Shown here: positions 6,882 to 16,263 of the stretch, in pieces
How the letters are laid out: each line of letters begins with the position of its first letter
Numbering within the stretch: the stretch's first letter is position 1
Assembly (NCBI RefSeq): GCF_007845675.1
Contig: NZ_VOBR01000024.1
Location: 79,744 to 143,743, forward strand
Source of the DNA: Lentzea tibetensis
Lineage (GTDB): Bacteria > Actinomycetota > Actinomycetes > Mycobacteriales > Pseudonocardiaceae
DNA: 64,000 nucleotides
Reading direction: 5' to 3'
Program-made: the position numbers and the translations under genes
The notes under the pieces: model-generated
What the model saw: only the letters and a program-made list of their open reading frames with translations
What the model was told of the DNA's origin: nothing
Databases searched by the model: none

Positions 6882-7979
6882 TCAGCAGGCCGTGGCGCCG
6901 GTGACGCCCGACACGTAAGCCTTCGCCACGTACTTGCCCGCGGCGATGCGGAACCAGATGTTCGACGTGCCCTGCGAGCCGGTCACGCTCTGTCCGGTGG
7001 TTTGGCACAGAACGCGCACCTGGGCGTGGTTCGCGGCCAAACCGACCTGAGAGGTCGCGGACGAGGTTCCACTCCGGACGTTCAGCGGGTCGGCCGCGGT
7101 GTGGACCGTCGCGAGCGGACCGGAGCCGGTCCACAGGTAGGTCACGGTGACGTACGAGTTGGTGGTCAGCTTCAGGCCGTCCCAGAACGTGCCGTCGGCC
7201 AGGTCGATGCCCGCCGGGTTCGCGACCTTGCGGCCGTACTGGTCCTTGCCGCCGTTGTAACCCTCGGAGTACGCGGCCTGCGCCTCGGGCTTGCCCTGCG
7301 GCAGGTTCTTCCACATCTCACGCGTGGCGGACGGGTTCCAGTAGTCGTCCTTCGTGTTCCACGGGCCGACGTCCCACACCGGCGCCCACTCGCAGCGGCC
7401 GTTCGACGCGCACACCTGGACGGTGTAGTTGCCGCTGTTGTTGCCCGCCAGGCCGCGGCGCGACGGCAGTGCGACGAAGTGGTCGCGGGACTTGATCACG
7501 TGGCCGTTCGCGGTCGTGCCGCCGACCAGGCCCTCGCGGGTGGCGTACACGCGGTACGCGCGGCCCGGTGCCATCGCCTCCACATCGGACGCGACGGGAA
7601 CGGACGATGCCTTGAAACGAATCAGCCCCACCGAACTACCGGGTGAGTAGACGACCCGCACCTGCACCACGGACACGGCCTTGTCCAGCGCGGCCGGAGA
7701 CGACGCGTCCGCGGTGCGCCACTCCGTCCACTCGTCGTCGCCGATCTGGCCGCGCACGTCGATCTCCACACCGGAGCCGTCGACGGACGCGGACACCGCG
7801 TTCGCGGCGGACGAGAGCTGGTGCGGCGCCAGGTCCACCGTGCCCATGCGGGGCGAGCCGCCCCACGTCACGGCGGCGGAGGACAGGTCGGCCGACCAGT
7901 CGTCGGAGCCGGCCGAAGCCGCCGGAGCGAGCCCGACCACCGAGACGGCCGCGACGACCAGAGGTAAGAGGAAGCGCAT
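6882..7979 (-). CDS. Secreted protein of unknown function with C-terminal SH3-like region
   Basis: The predicted protein has 365 residues with a clear Sec signal peptide (MRFLLPLVVAAVSVVGLAPAASA). The middle contains a beta-rich region (GNYTVQVCASNGRCEWAPVWDVGPWN). The C-terminus (DPLNVRSGTSSATSQVGLAANHAQVRVLCQ ... WFRIAAGKYVAKAYV) resembles a bacterial SH3 domain, which often binds cell-wall peptides. No peptidase or hydrolase active site is evident. The ATG at 7979 is preferred over the one at 7991 because GGGGG lies about 6 bases before it and the signal peptide begins there. It lies between menA and menE, but nothing links it to menaquinone synthesis. Confidence 0.7.
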   Translation of the reverse strand: MRFLLPLVVAAVSVVGLAPAASAGSDDWSADLSSAAVTWGGSPRMGTVDLAPHQLSSAANAVSASVDGSGVEIDVRGQIGDDEWTEWRTADASSPAALDKAVSVVQVRVVYSPGSSVGLIRFKASSVPVASDVEAMAPGRAYRVYATREGLVGGTTANGHVIKSRDHFVALPSRRGLAGNNSGNYTVQVCASNGRCEWAPVWDVGPWNTKDDYWNPSATREMWKNLPQGKPEAQAAYSEGYNGGKDQYGRKVANPAGIDLADGTFWDGLKLTTNSYVTVTYLWTGSGPLATVHTAADPLNVRSGTSSATSQVGLAANHAQVRVLCQTTGQSVTGSQGTSNIWFRIAAGKYVAKAYVSGVTGATAC

Positions 7980-8053
7980 GAGAACCCCCATCGCTGCGCA
8001 CGCGGCAGGGTCCGCGCGCTCTGCGCGGCAGCCTCCTCAGGCCCGGTAAAGGT

Positions 8054-9076
8054 TCACCTAAAGCTGGCGGCGACGGCTGCCCGGTCGACCTTTCCCGGTC
8101 CGCGCAAGGGGAGTGACGACACGAATGCCAGCCGCTTCGGCACGGCTTCGCGGCCGACCAGCGAGCGCACGGCCTCGCGCAGCACGTCCTCGGACGCCGA
8201 GCCGACGACCGCGGCGACGACGGCCTGGCCCCACTCCTCGTCGGGCACGCCGACGACGCACGCCTCGCGCACGCCGTCCACCCCGATCAGCGCCTGCTCG
8301 ACCAGCGTCGGAGCGACGTTCGCGCCACCGGTGACGATCACGTCGTCCGCCCGCCCCAGAACCGAAAGGCGGCCGTCCGCGAATCGACCCAGATCACCGG
8401 TGCGGAACCACGTGCCGAACTGGGGCCCGCCCAGATAGCCCAGGGCCAGCATCGGCCCGGCGAGCGAGATCACGCCGTCGGTGCTCACCTCGACGCCGTC
8501 CAGCGGCACGCCGTCGTACACGCACCCACCCGCGGTCTCGGTCATCCCGTACGTCGTCACGACCCGCACACCCAACGACCGCGCGTGCTCCAGCAGCGGC
8601 GCGGGCGTCGCCGCACCACCGATCAGCACCGCGTCGAACGAGCGCAGAGCGGCCAGCCCAGGCCCCTCGCCCGCCACGATCCGGGCGAGCTGGGTGGGCA
8701 CCAGTGCGGTGTAGTGCCGTCCGGGAGCGGCCAGCACCGGCCGCGCGTCGACCGCGAAGCCCATCGGCCGGAAGCCAGCCGCCAGGTCCATCGCGACGGG
8801 TGTCGTCCCGGCGACGATCGAGCGGACCAGCACCTGGATGCCCGCGATGTGCGTCGTCGGCAGGGCGAGCAGCCACGTGCCGGGCCCGCCGAGCCGCGCG
8901 TGCGTGGCCTCAGCCGACGCCAGGAGCGCCGAAGCCGACAGCAGCACGGTCTTCGGCGCACCGGTCGAGCCGGACGTCGTGACGCCCAGCGCGGCCCGCG
9001 TCTCCCAGCCGCGCAGCGGCGCCTCCACCAGCGGCAGGCCACCGGCGAGCGCGTCGCGGAGCTGGTCGAGGTTCAT
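8054..9076 (-). CDS. menE: o-Succinylbenzoate--CoA ligase (MenE)
   Basis: The predicted protein has 340 residues. It is an ANL-superfamily acyl-CoA ligase that activates o-succinylbenzoate with ATP and CoA for ring closure by MenB. Visible motifs are the P-loop TTSGSTGAPKT (33-43), the adenylate motif TTYGMTETAGG, and TWFRTGDLGRF before the C-terminal domain. It is short for the ANL family because the N-terminal region is minimal, as is usual for actinobacterial MenE. The stop codon of menB overlaps its start by one base (TGATG), so the two are translationally coupled. MenC, the preceding enzyme, is not in the window. Confidence 0.92.
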   Translation of the reverse strand: MNLDQLRDALAGGLPLVEAPLRGWETRAALGVTTSGSTGAPKTVLLSASALLASAEATHARLGGPGTWLLALPTTHIAGIQVLVRSIVAGTTPVAMDLAAGFRPMGFAVDARPVLAAPGRHYTALVPTQLARIVAGEGPGLAALRSFDAVLIGGAATPAPLLEHARSLGVRVVTTYGMTETAGGCVYDGVPLDGVEVSTDGVISLAGPMLALGYLGGPQFGTWFRTGDLGRFADGRLSVLGRADDVIVTGGANVAPTLVEQALIGVDGVREACVVGVPDEEWGQAVVAAVVGSASEDVLREAVRSLVGREAVPKRLAFVSSLPLRGPGKVDRAAVAASFR

Positions 9077-9981
9077 CAGAAGTAGTGCGGGTAGTTGGAC
9101 CAGTCCGGGTCGCGTTTCTCCAGGAACGCGTCCCTGCCCTCGACCGCCTCGTCGGTCATGTACGCGAGGCGCGTCGCCTCACCGGCGAAGATCTGCTGGC
9201 CGACCAGGCCGTCGTCGATCAGGTTGAACGAGTACTTGAGCATGCGCTGCGCGGTCGGCGACTTGCCGTTGATCTCGCGCGCCCACTCCAGAGCCGTTGC
9301 CTCGAGCGACGCGTGCGGCACGACCGCGTTCACGGCGCCCATCTTGAACATGTCCTCGGCGGAGTAGGTCCGGCCGAGGAAGAAGATCTCGCGCGCGAAC
9401 TTCTGGCCGACCTGACGGGCCAGGTAGGCGGAGCCGTAGCCGCCGTCGAACGAACCGACGTCCGCGTCGGTCTGCTTGAAGCGGGCGTGCTCGGCCGACG
9501 CCAGCGTGAGGTCGCACACGACGTGCAGGCTGTGCCCGCCGCCTGCGGCCCAACCGTTGACCACCGCGATCACGGGCTTCGGCATGAACCGGATCAGCCG
9601 CTGGCACTCGAGGATGTGCAACCGCCCGGCCCGCGCGGGGTCGACGGTCTCCGCCGTCTCACCGGACGCGTACTGGTAGCCGCTGCGGCCGCGGATGCGC
9701 TGGTCACCGCCCGAGCAGAACGCCCAGCCGCCGTCCTTCGCGGACGGGCCGTTGCCGGTGAGCAGCACGCACCCCACGTCCGAGCTCATCCGCGCGTGGT
9801 CGAGCGCGCGGTACAGCTCGTCGACCGTGTGCGGGCGGAACGCGTTGCGCACCTCCGGCCGGTTGAACGCGATGCGCACGGTGCCCTGGTCGACGGCGCG
9901 GTGGTACGTGATGTCGGTGAAGTCGAACCCCTCCACCGGCTTCCACGCAGCGGGGTCGAACAGCTCGGAAACGTCAGCCAC
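9076..9981 (-). CDS. menB: 1,4-dihydroxy-2-naphthoyl-CoA synthase (MenB)
   Basis: The predicted protein has 301 residues and belongs to the crotonase superfamily. It cyclises o-succinylbenzoyl-CoA to 1,4-dihydroxy-2-naphthoyl-CoA. Visible are the oxyanion-hole regions (GWAFCSGGDQRIRG and NGWAAGGGHSLHVVCDLTLAS) and the MenB-specific segment FKQTDADVGSFDGGYGSAYLARQVG, with the active-site Asp. The C-terminal YSFNLIDDG and PDWSNYPHYF are also typical. It starts at GTG 9981, 61 bases from the divergent menD gene, and its stop overlaps menE. Confidence 0.96.
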   Translation of the reverse strand: MADVSELFDPAAWKPVEGFDFTDITYHRAVDQGTVRIAFNRPEVRNAFRPHTVDELYRALDHARMSSDVGCVLLTGNGPSAKDGGWAFCSGGDQRIRGRSGYQYASGETAETVDPARAGRLHILECQRLIRFMPKPVIAVVNGWAAGGGHSLHVVCDLTLASAEHARFKQTDADVGSFDGGYGSAYLARQVGQKFAREIFFLGRTYSAEDMFKMGAVNAVVPHASLEATALEWAREINGKSPTAQRMLKYSFNLIDDGLVGQQIFAGEATRLAYMTDEAVEGRDAFLEKRDPDWSNYPHYF

Positions 9982-10042
9982 GGCCGTGACAATAGGCGCT
10001 CCGAGCTGAGGACCGTTCTCGACACCTGGGACAATCGGTCAC

Positions 10043-11638
10043 GTGAATCCGTCCACCGCGCAGGCCAGGGTCCTGGTCGACGAGCTGATCCGCAACGGCG
10101 TCGAGCACGTCGTGCTGTGCCCCGGCTCGCGCAACGCCCCGCTGTCCTTCGCCTTCCACGAGGCGTCGCTGGCCGGACGGCTCACGCTGCACGTCCGCAT
10201 CGACGAGCGCGGTGCCGGTTTCCTCGCGCTCGGCCTGGCCAAGGGCTCGGGCAGGCCGGTGATCGTCAGCTGCACGTCGGGAACGGCCGTCGCGAACCTG
10301 CACCCGGCGGTGCTGGAGGCGCAGCACTCGCGGGTGCCGCTGATCGCGCTCACCGCGGACCGCCCGGTCGAGCTGTACCGCACGGGCGCCAGCCAGACCG
10401 TCGACCAGCACGACGTCCTCGGCGTCGGCACGCTGCACGTCCCGGTCGCCGAGCAGCGCGACGGCCAGCACCCGATGTGGCGCTCGCTCGTCTGCCGCGC
10501 GGTCGCCGAGTCCCGTCGCGGCCCGGTGCACGTCAACGTCCCGTTCCGCGAGCCGCTGGTGCCGGACGAGGACACCTGGCCGGACGACGGCCGCGAGGCG
10601 TGGACCCGCAGCGAGGACCCCTGGCAGGTCACCTACGGCTCCGCCGCCCACCTCAGCCCTCGCACGCTCGTGATCATCGGTGACGACCGGCCCGAGCGCA
10701 CAGAAGCCGCACAGCACCTCGGCTGGCCGGTGATCGCCGAGCCGACCGCGGGCTCCGACGCGCTCCGCCACGGCACGCTCATGGTCAACGCGGGCCTGCC
10801 GGAGCACCTCGTCCCTGAGGCGCTGGTGGTCGTCGGCCGCGCGACGCTCTCGCGCGGCGTCTCGCGGCTGCTCGCGCAGACCCCGACCGTGCACGTCGTC
10901 GGCGAGCACGAGTGGCCGGACCCGCAGTTCAACGCCACGCACGCCACCACCTGGCTGCCGAGGCCGGAGACCGTCGACCACGACTGGGCCGAGGAGTGGC
11001 TGACCGCGGACAAGGCCACCGCGGTCGCGGTCGACGACCTGCTCGCCGACGAGCCGTGGCCGACCGGCCTGCACGTCGCGCGCGAGCTCGTCGACGCCAT
11101 CCCCGCCGACGCGAACCTGTTCCTCGGCTCGTCCAACCCGATCCGCGACGTCGACCTGGTCGCCGTGCCGCGCGCGCACGTGCACGCCAACCGCGGCGTC
11201 GCGGGCATCGACGGCAGCGTCTCGACGGCGGCCGGGCTCGCGCTCGTCAACGGCCCGACGTACGCGCTGCTCGGCGACCTCACGTTCCTGCACGACCTGA
11301 ACGGTCTGCTGATCGGCCCGGACGAGGAGCGTCCGGATCTCACCATCGTCGTGCTCAACGACGACGGCGGCGGGATCTTCTCGTTGCTGGAACAAGGGGC
11401 CGAAGAACACGAAGCGAGCTTCGAGCGCGTGTTCGGCACACCGCACCACGCCGATATGGCCGCTTTGTGCGCCGGCTACCGGATTCCACATTCCCTTGTG
11501 GACACACCGGAGCAGTTCCGTGCTGCACTCGCGCTGCCCCATGGCATCCGAGTGGTGGAGGTCCGCGCGGACCGCGCCGTGCTCAGGGGCCTGCACCAGC
11601 GTCTCAAGGCGACGGTGTCAACCGTTCTCGCCCGCTAG
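10043..11638 (+). CDS. menD: 2-Succinyl-5-enolpyruvyl-6-hydroxy-3-cyclohexene-1-carboxylate synthase (MenD)
   Basis: The predicted protein has 531 residues. It is a thiamine-diphosphate enzyme condensing isochorismate with 2-oxoglutarate, the first committed step of menaquinone synthesis. The N-terminal Pyr domain shows VVLCPGSRNAPLSFAF (about 22-37) and the cofactor-proton residue region DERGAGFLALGLAKGSG. The C-terminal PP domain has GDLTFLHDLNGL followed by VVLNDDGGGIFSLLEQG, the GDx(n)N metal/diphosphate site. It starts at GTG 10043 and is divergent from menB, so the 61-base gap probably holds both promoters. Confidence 0.96.
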   Translation: MNPSTAQARVLVDELIRNGVEHVVLCPGSRNAPLSFAFHEASLAGRLTLHVRIDERGAGFLALGLAKGSGRPVIVSCTSGTAVANLHPAVLEAQHSRVPLIALTADRPVELYRTGASQTVDQHDVLGVGTLHVPVAEQRDGQHPMWRSLVCRAVAESRRGPVHVNVPFREPLVPDEDTWPDDGREAWTRSEDPWQVTYGSAAHLSPRTLVIIGDDRPERTEAAQHLGWPVIAEPTAGSDALRHGTLMVNAGLPEHLVPEALVVVGRATLSRGVSRLLAQTPTVHVVGEHEWPDPQFNATHATTWLPRPETVDHDWAEEWLTADKATAVAVDDLLADEPWPTGLHVARELVDAIPADANLFLGSSNPIRDVDLVAVPRAHVHANRGVAGIDGSVSTAAGLALVNGPTYALLGDLTFLHDLNGLLIGPDEERPDLTIVVLNDDGGGIFSLLEQGAEEHEASFERVFGTPHHADMAALCAGYRIPHSLVDTPEQFRAALALPHGIRVVEVRADRAVLRGLHQRLKATVSTVLAR

Positions 11639-11690
11639 GAACATACGTACGGGGGTATCAGACGTTCGATCGCGGGGCTAGTTTCCGGGC

Positions 11691-13193
11691 ATGTCGATCA
11701 GATCCAAGGCAACTGCCGCGGTCGCAACCGCGGCGGCGGTGACGCTGTTCGCCGGAACAGCTTTCGCTGCGGCGCCTGGCGCGCCCGGCGTGGGGGACCC
11801 GTACTTCCCGTCTTACGGGAACGGCGGGTACGACGTGTCGCACTACGACATCAGGCTCAACTACCAGCCGGCGGGCGACAAGCTCTCCGGCACGACGACG
11901 ATCCTCGCGAAGGCGACCGAGGACATCACGCAGTTCAACCTCGACTTCCGCCTCAAGGTGAAGTCGATCCGCGTGAACAACGCCGTCGCCTCCTACAGCC
12001 AGGCCGACGGCGAGCTGGTCGTCACGCCGCGCGGCGGCCTGCGCAAGGGGCAGGACCTCACCGTCGTCGTCACGTACGACGACGTGCCGTCCGCGGTGAA
12101 GGACCAGAACGGCTTCGCGGCGTGGGAGAAGACGGCGGACGGTGCCATCGGCATCGGTGAGCCGGAGATCGCCGCCTGGTGGTTCCCGAGCAACGACCAC
12201 CCGACCGACAAGGCCACGTTCGACGTGTCCGTCGCGGTGCCGGACGGCGTCGAGGTGCTGTCCAACGGCCGGTTCCTCGGCCAGACCAGGCAGATCAACG
12301 GCTGGAGCCGGTGGAACTGGCGCAGCACCAAGCCGCAGGCCACGTACCTGACGTTCGTCGCGATCGGCCAGTTCGAGATCCGTCAGTCGACGGCGCCGAA
12401 CGGCCAGCCGGTGGTGAACGCGTACTCCGAGCGCCTCGGCGAGAACGGTGACGCGGCCAAGGCCAGCATCGAGCGCACGCCCGAGGTCATCGAGTTCCTC
12501 GAGCAGAACGTCGGCCCGTACGCGTTCGAGGCGCAGGGCGGCGTCGTGACGCCGGACCTCGGCTACGCGCTGGAGAACCAGACGCGCCCGACGTACGACA
12601 CCGCGTTCTTCCGGCGCGGTGCGAACACCTACGTGGTCGCGCACGAGCTGGGGCACCAGTGGTTCGGCGACTCCGTGTCGGTGCACCACTGGAGGGACAT
12701 CTGGCTGAACGAGGGCTTTGCCTCGTACATGGAGTTCCTCTGGTCCGAGCACGTCGGTGAGGGCACGGCGCAGGAGAACGCCGACTTCACCTACGACTCC
12801 TACCCGGCGGACAGCCCGTTCTGGCAGGTCCTGCCCGGCGACCCCGGTGCGGACAAGGTGTTCGACGGTGCCGTGTACGACCGCGGCGCGCTGACCGTGC
12901 ACGCGCTGCGCGTCGCCGTCGGTGACGCGAAGTTCTTCGAGATCCTCAAGACGTGGACCGCCAAGAAGCGGTACAGCGACGCGACGATCGAGGAGTTCAT
13001 CGCGCACGCCGAGGAGATCTCCGGTCAGCCGCTGGACGAGCTGTTCAACACGTGGCTGTTCACCAAGGGCAAGCCCGCCGAGGCTCCCGGCCGCGCGTCG
13101 GTCGGTGTCGCGGCGAAGTCCGTGACGGCCGAGCCGAAGGCGCACCAGAAGATCAAGCTCACGCACGAGCTCCTGGACGCCAACAAGCACTAG
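11691..13193 (+). CDS. Secreted M1-family zinc metallopeptidase
   Basis: The predicted protein has 500 residues and a Sec signal peptide (about 1-26, ending AFA). The mature enzyme has the M1 N-terminal beta domain. The catalytic zinc site is HELGHQWFGD (HExxH at 318-322), with the third ligand Glu341 in LNEGFAS exactly 18 residues further on. It lacks the long C-terminal helical domain of aminopeptidase N, as do many secreted actinobacterial M1 enzymes. The usual GAMEN exopeptidase motif is replaced by GYALENQ. It probably trims extracellular peptides. It ends at a strong terminator shared with convergent menF. Confidence 0.88.
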   Translation: MSIRSKATAAVATAAAVTLFAGTAFAAAPGAPGVGDPYFPSYGNGGYDVSHYDIRLNYQPAGDKLSGTTTILAKATEDITQFNLDFRLKVKSIRVNNAVASYSQADGELVVTPRGGLRKGQDLTVVVTYDDVPSAVKDQNGFAAWEKTADGAIGIGEPEIAAWWFPSNDHPTDKATFDVSVAVPDGVEVLSNGRFLGQTRQINGWSRWNWRSTKPQATYLTFVAIGQFEIRQSTAPNGQPVVNAYSERLGENGDAAKASIERTPEVIEFLEQNVGPYAFEAQGGVVTPDLGYALENQTRPTYDTAFFRRGANTYVVAHELGHQWFGDSVSVHHWRDIWLNEGFASYMEFLWSEHVGEGTAQENADFTYDSYPADSPFWQVLPGDPGADKVFDGAVYDRGALTVHALRVAVGDAKFFEILKTWTAKKRYSDATIEEFIAHAEEISGQPLDELFNTWLFTKGKPAEAPGRASVGVAAKSVTAEPKAHQKIKLTHELLDANKH

Positions 13194-13205
13194 GCACGCA
13201 CGAAC

Positions 13206-13235
13206 GCGGGGCCTCGCCTTCGGGCGGGGCCCCGC
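13206..13235. terminator. Bidirectional terminator with UUCG-type loop
   Basis: A 13-bp stem (GCGGGGCCTCGCC at 13206-13218 with GGCGGGGCCCCGC at 13223-13235, one G-U pair) closes on TTCG. It lies between the convergent M1 peptidase and menF genes and can serve both. Confidence 0.85.
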
Positions 13236-13242
13236 TTCGCGT

Positions 13243-14475
13243 TCACAGGCCTTCGAGCGCCTCGCGCATGGGCAGCATCTTGGCGTGGGCCTCCTGGACC
13301 TCGGTGTCCGGATCTGAGTCCGCCACGACGCCGCAACCTGCGAAAAGGCGCGCGGTGGAGCCCTCGATCTGGGCGCAGCGCAGCGCGATGCCCAGCTCGC
13401 CGTCACCGTTGCCGTCGATCCACCCGACCGGCCCCGCGTAGCGGCCCCGGTCCATGCCCTCCAGCTGGCTGATGAGCATCGTCGCGTCGAGCGTCGGCGT
13501 GCCGCCCACGGCCGCCGTGGGGTGCACGGCGGCACCGAGCCGCAGCAGCGACGCGGACGACCCGAGCGTGCCGATCACGTCGCTGGACAGGTGCGACACG
13601 TTCGGCAGCCGCAGCACGGACGGGCCATCGACGGACATCGTCGTGCAGTACGGCCGCAGCGTGTCCGCCAGCGACGTCACCGCGTAGTTGTGCTCCTCGA
13701 GGTCCTTGTCGGACGACATCAGCGAGTCCGCGAGCTCCTGGTCGGACATGCCGTCGTGCGGCCACGTCGTGCCGGCCAGCACCCGCGAGTCGACGACCGA
13801 GCCGGTGCGCCGCAGCAGCAGCTCCGGCGTGGCACCCACCAGGCCGTCCACCGCGTACGTCCAGCATTCCGGGTAGCGCCGCGCCAGCCCGCGCAGCACG
13901 AACCGCTGGTCGAGCCGCTTGTCCGTCACCGCGACCAGGTCGTGCGCGAGCACCACCTTGTCCAGCTCGCCCTGCCGCATCCGCGCGACGGCCTCGCGCA
14001 CGGCCTCGCGGTACGCGGTCACCGGCAGCTGCCCGTTCGCGTACCGGACGGTCGCCGGACGCCGCATCGGTGCCACCGCGGGCTCGGCCTCGGACGAGCC
14101 GATGGTGGTGACCCAGGTGTCACCGTTGCGCCTGCCGATGACGACCTCGGGCACGATCAGCACCGAGTCGCCGGGTTCGTCGGCGAACGCCATGGAGACG
14201 AACGCCACCGGACCGCTGCCGGGCACACCCAGCTCGTCCTCGACGTCCAGGTGCTCCACGAACTCCCGCCACCAGCGGTCGGCCTGCTCGAAACGATCAG
14301 GTCCTCGCACTTCCAGCCGCGCGGCCTCACCCCATCCGACCAGGCCGGATCCGTCCCGCACCCAGGCCAGCGCGTGGTCCGGGTCGGGCAGCCTGGCGAG
14401 CAGGTCCTCGGCGTCGTCGCGCCTCGTGAGGACGCGCAAGCGTTGTCGAGCTCGCGACGTGGGTGCTGATGTCAC
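13243..14475 (-). CDS. menF: Isochorismate synthase (MenF/EntC family)
   Basis: The predicted protein has 410 residues of the chorismate-utilising family. It converts chorismate to isochorismate, the substrate of MenD. The catalytic domain occupies the C-terminal 260 residues, with LDKVVLAHDL (general-base Lys), AVHPTAAVGGTPT and RGRYAGPVGWIDGNGDGELGIALRCA, and magnesium-binding Glu residues near the end. There is no siderophore gene nearby, so the men context favours menaquinone over salicylate or siderophore synthesis. The start is GTG 14475. It is divergent from the small membrane protein gene at 14539. Confidence 0.9.
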   Translation of the reverse strand: MTSAPTSRARQRLRVLTRRDDAEDLLARLPDPDHALAWVRDGSGLVGWGEAARLEVRGPDRFEQADRWWREFVEHLDVEDELGVPGSGPVAFVSMAFADEPGDSVLIVPEVVIGRRNGDTWVTTIGSSEAEPAVAPMRRPATVRYANGQLPVTAYREAVREAVARMRQGELDKVVLAHDLVAVTDKRLDQRFVLRGLARRYPECWTYAVDGLVGATPELLLRRTGSVVDSRVLAGTTWPHDGMSDQELADSLMSSDKDLEEHNYAVTSLADTLRPYCTTMSVDGPSVLRLPNVSHLSSDVIGTLGSSASLLRLGAAVHPTAAVGGTPTLDATMLISQLEGMDRGRYAGPVGWIDGNGDGELGIALRCAQIEGSTARLFAGCGVVADSDPDTEVQEAHAKMLPMREALEGL

Positions 14476-14538
14476 GCCCCGAGGGTATGAAGCCGAAGCT
14501 GAAGATCGCGCCCTGACCCAGCTCTAGACTTCTCAGTT

Positions 14539-14985
14539 GTGGTGGACGACGCAGTGCTGAAGCCGCCGGCCGGCGTACGCGTCCGCCGGGTGGTGAGCCG
14601 GGTTCTTCTGGTGGTCGGAGGCGTGGTCACGCTGGTCTGCGTGCTGCTACCGATCGCCTGCTGGCGTGGTGACGTGGCGATCGAGAGCCGGATGGGCTCG
14701 GCCGCGGCCGAGGTCGTGTCGGTCTCCTTCAACCGGACGGTAGTGCGGTATGTCACACCGGACGGCCGCGTGATCATCCCGGCGCTCGGCGTGCTCTACC
14801 CGGAGGGGCTCGAACCCGGACAGCGCGTGAAGGTCGAGTACGACGTGACCAACCCGGAGCTGACGCGGGTCGCCGGACGCACGGCGTCGTTGTCGTTCTT
14901 GCCGGTCAGCACGTTCCTGCTGGCTGTCTGGGTCGTCATAGGACTGGTTGTTACACTACTTCGCAGATTCCGCCGCCAGGTGTAA
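14539..14985 (+). CDS. Small two-TM membrane protein (DUF3592-like)
   Basis: The predicted protein has 148 residues with two transmembrane segments (about 20-40 and 122-140). Between them is an extracellular beta-rich loop (VVSVSFNRTVVRYVTPDGRVIIPALGVLYPEGLEPGQRVKVEYDVTNP). This layout matches the DUF3592 family, whose function is unknown. The start is one of two adjacent GTG codons (14539 or 14542). It ends only 9 bases before paaA, so it may be co-transcribed, and an inverted repeat at its 3' end could be the paa operator. Confidence 0.6.
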   Translation: MVDDAVLKPPAGVRVRRVVSRVLLVVGGVVTLVCVLLPIACWRGDVAIESRMGSAAAEVVSVSFNRTVVRYVTPDGRVIIPALGVLYPEGLEPGQRVKVEYDVTNPELTRVAGRTASLSFLPVSTFLLAVWVVIGLVVTLLRRFRRQV

Positions 14986-14987
14986 CA
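14949..14987 (+). promoter_or_regulatory. Inverted half-sites just upstream of paaA
   Basis: TGTTACAC (14949-14956) and its exact reverse complement GTGTAACA (14980-14987) flank 23 bases and end 7 bases before the paaA ATG. The placement fits an operator for a paa regulator, but no such regulator gene is adjacent. Confidence 0.35.
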
Positions 14988-14994
14988 TCGAGGC

Positions 14995-15948
14995 ATGGCG
15001 GATGAGCTGGATCTCGCGTTCGAGCGCACGGTGCGGTCCGAGGCGCGCATCGAGCCTCGCGACTGGATGCCCGACGGGTATCGCAACACGCTGATCAGGC
15101 AGATCGCCCAGCACGCGCACTCCGAGATCATCGGGATGCAGCCGGAGGGCAACTGGATCAGCCGCGCGCCGTCGCTGCGCCGCAAGGCGATCCTGCTGGC
15201 GAAGGTGCAGGACGAGGCCGGTCACGGCCTGTACCTGTACTCGGCCACCGAGACGCTGGGTGCGGACCGCACGGACCTGACGGTGAAGCTCATCGAGGGC
15301 AGGCAGAAGTACTCGTCGATCTTCAACTACCCGACGCTGACGTTCGCGGACATGGGCGTGATCGGCTGGCTCGTCGACGGCGCCGCGATCTGCAACCAGG
15401 TGCCGCTCTGCCGCACCTCCTACGGCCCGTACGCGCGTGCCATGATCCGCATCTGCAAGGAGGAGTCCTTCCACCAGCGGCAGGGCTACGAGCTGCTCAT
15501 GACGATGATGAGCGGCACGCAGGCGCAGCGGGACATGGTGCAGGACGCGGTGAACCGCTGGTGGTGGCCGTCGCTGATGATGTTCGGCCCACCGGACGCC
15601 GAGTCGTCCAACACCGAGCAGTCGATGGCGTGGCGGATCAAGCGCAACACCAACGACGAGCTGCGGCAGAAGTTCGTCGACATGTCCGTGCCGCAGGCCG
15701 CGCACCTCGGGGTGACGTTCCCCGACCCCGAGCTGAGGTGGAACGAAGAGCGCGGGCACCACGACTTCGGCCAGCCGGACTGGGACGAGTTCTGGCAGGT
15801 CGTCAAGGGCAACGGCGTGTGCAACGCGCAGCGCATCGCGCACCGGCGCAAGGCGCACGAGGACGGCGCGTGGGTTCGTGAGGCTGCCGAGGCCCACGCT
15901 GCTCGTCAGGTCTCAAAGGAAGCCAAGATGATTGGACAGAGCGCGTGA
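14995..15948 (+). CDS. paaA: Phenylacetyl-CoA 1,2-epoxidase catalytic subunit PaaA
   Basis: The predicted protein has 317 residues. It is the di-iron monooxygenase subunit that epoxidises the ring of phenylacetyl-CoA. Iron-ligand regions are visible as [20 protein letters not shown] (ExxH) and [15 protein letters not shown] (EExxH). The C-terminal [33 protein letters not shown] is characteristic of PaaA. It opens the paaABCDE operon, with the GTG start of paaB overlapping its stop. No phenylacetate-CoA ligase (paaK) is in the window. Confidence 0.96.
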   Translation: MADELDLAFERTVRSEARIEPRDWMPDGYRNTLIRQIAQHAHSEIIGMQPEGNWISRAPSLRRKAILLAKVQDEAGHGLYLYSATETLGADRTDLTVKLIEGRQKYSSIFNYPTLTFADMGVIGWLVDGAAICNQVPLCRTSYGPYARAMIRICKEESFHQRQGYELLMTMMSGTQAQRDMVQDAVNRWWWPSLMMFGPPDAESSNTEQSMAWRIKRNTNDELRQKFVDMSVPQAAHLGVTFPDPELRWNEERGHHDFGQPDWDEFWQVVKGNGVCNAQRIAHRRKAHEDGAWVREAAEAHAARQVSKEAKMIGQSA

Positions 15949-16229
15949 GCTCTTCGTGGCCCCTCTGGGAAGTGTTCGTCCGCGGCAAGCGCGGGCTGAA
16001 CCACGTGCACGTGGGTTCGCTGCACGCACCGGACGCCGAGATGGCGCTGCGCAACGCGCGTGACGTCTACACGCGGCGCAACGAGGGCGTGTCGATCTGG
16101 GTTGTGAAGGCCGACGACATCACCGCTTCGTCGCCGGACGAGAAGGACCCGTTCTTCGCGCCGTCGGGCGACAAGGTCTACCGGCACCCGACGTTCTACG
16201 CGATTCCCGAGGACGTGCCGCACCTATGA
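15945..16229 (+). CDS. paaB: Phenylacetyl-CoA epoxidase subunit PaaB
   Basis: The predicted protein has 94 residues, the usual PaaB length. The family signature is [41 protein letters not shown], followed by [10 protein letters not shown]. PaaB is a small structural subunit that bridges PaaAC heterodimers in the complex. The start is GTG 15945, overlapping the paaA stop by four bases. Confidence 0.95.
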   Translation: MSSSWPLWEVFVRGKRGLNHVHVGSLHAPDAEMALRNARDVYTRRNEGVSIWVVKADDITASSPDEKDPFFAPSGDKVYRHPTFYAIPEDVPHL

Positions 16230-16263
16230 GTCGCCCCGACGTACTTCTCCCCGCGGAGGGGCC

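Noticed and set aside
9085-10683. Plus-strand frame across menB and the start of menD
   Set aside because: It is antisense to menB and out of frame with menD and has no recognisable protein features.
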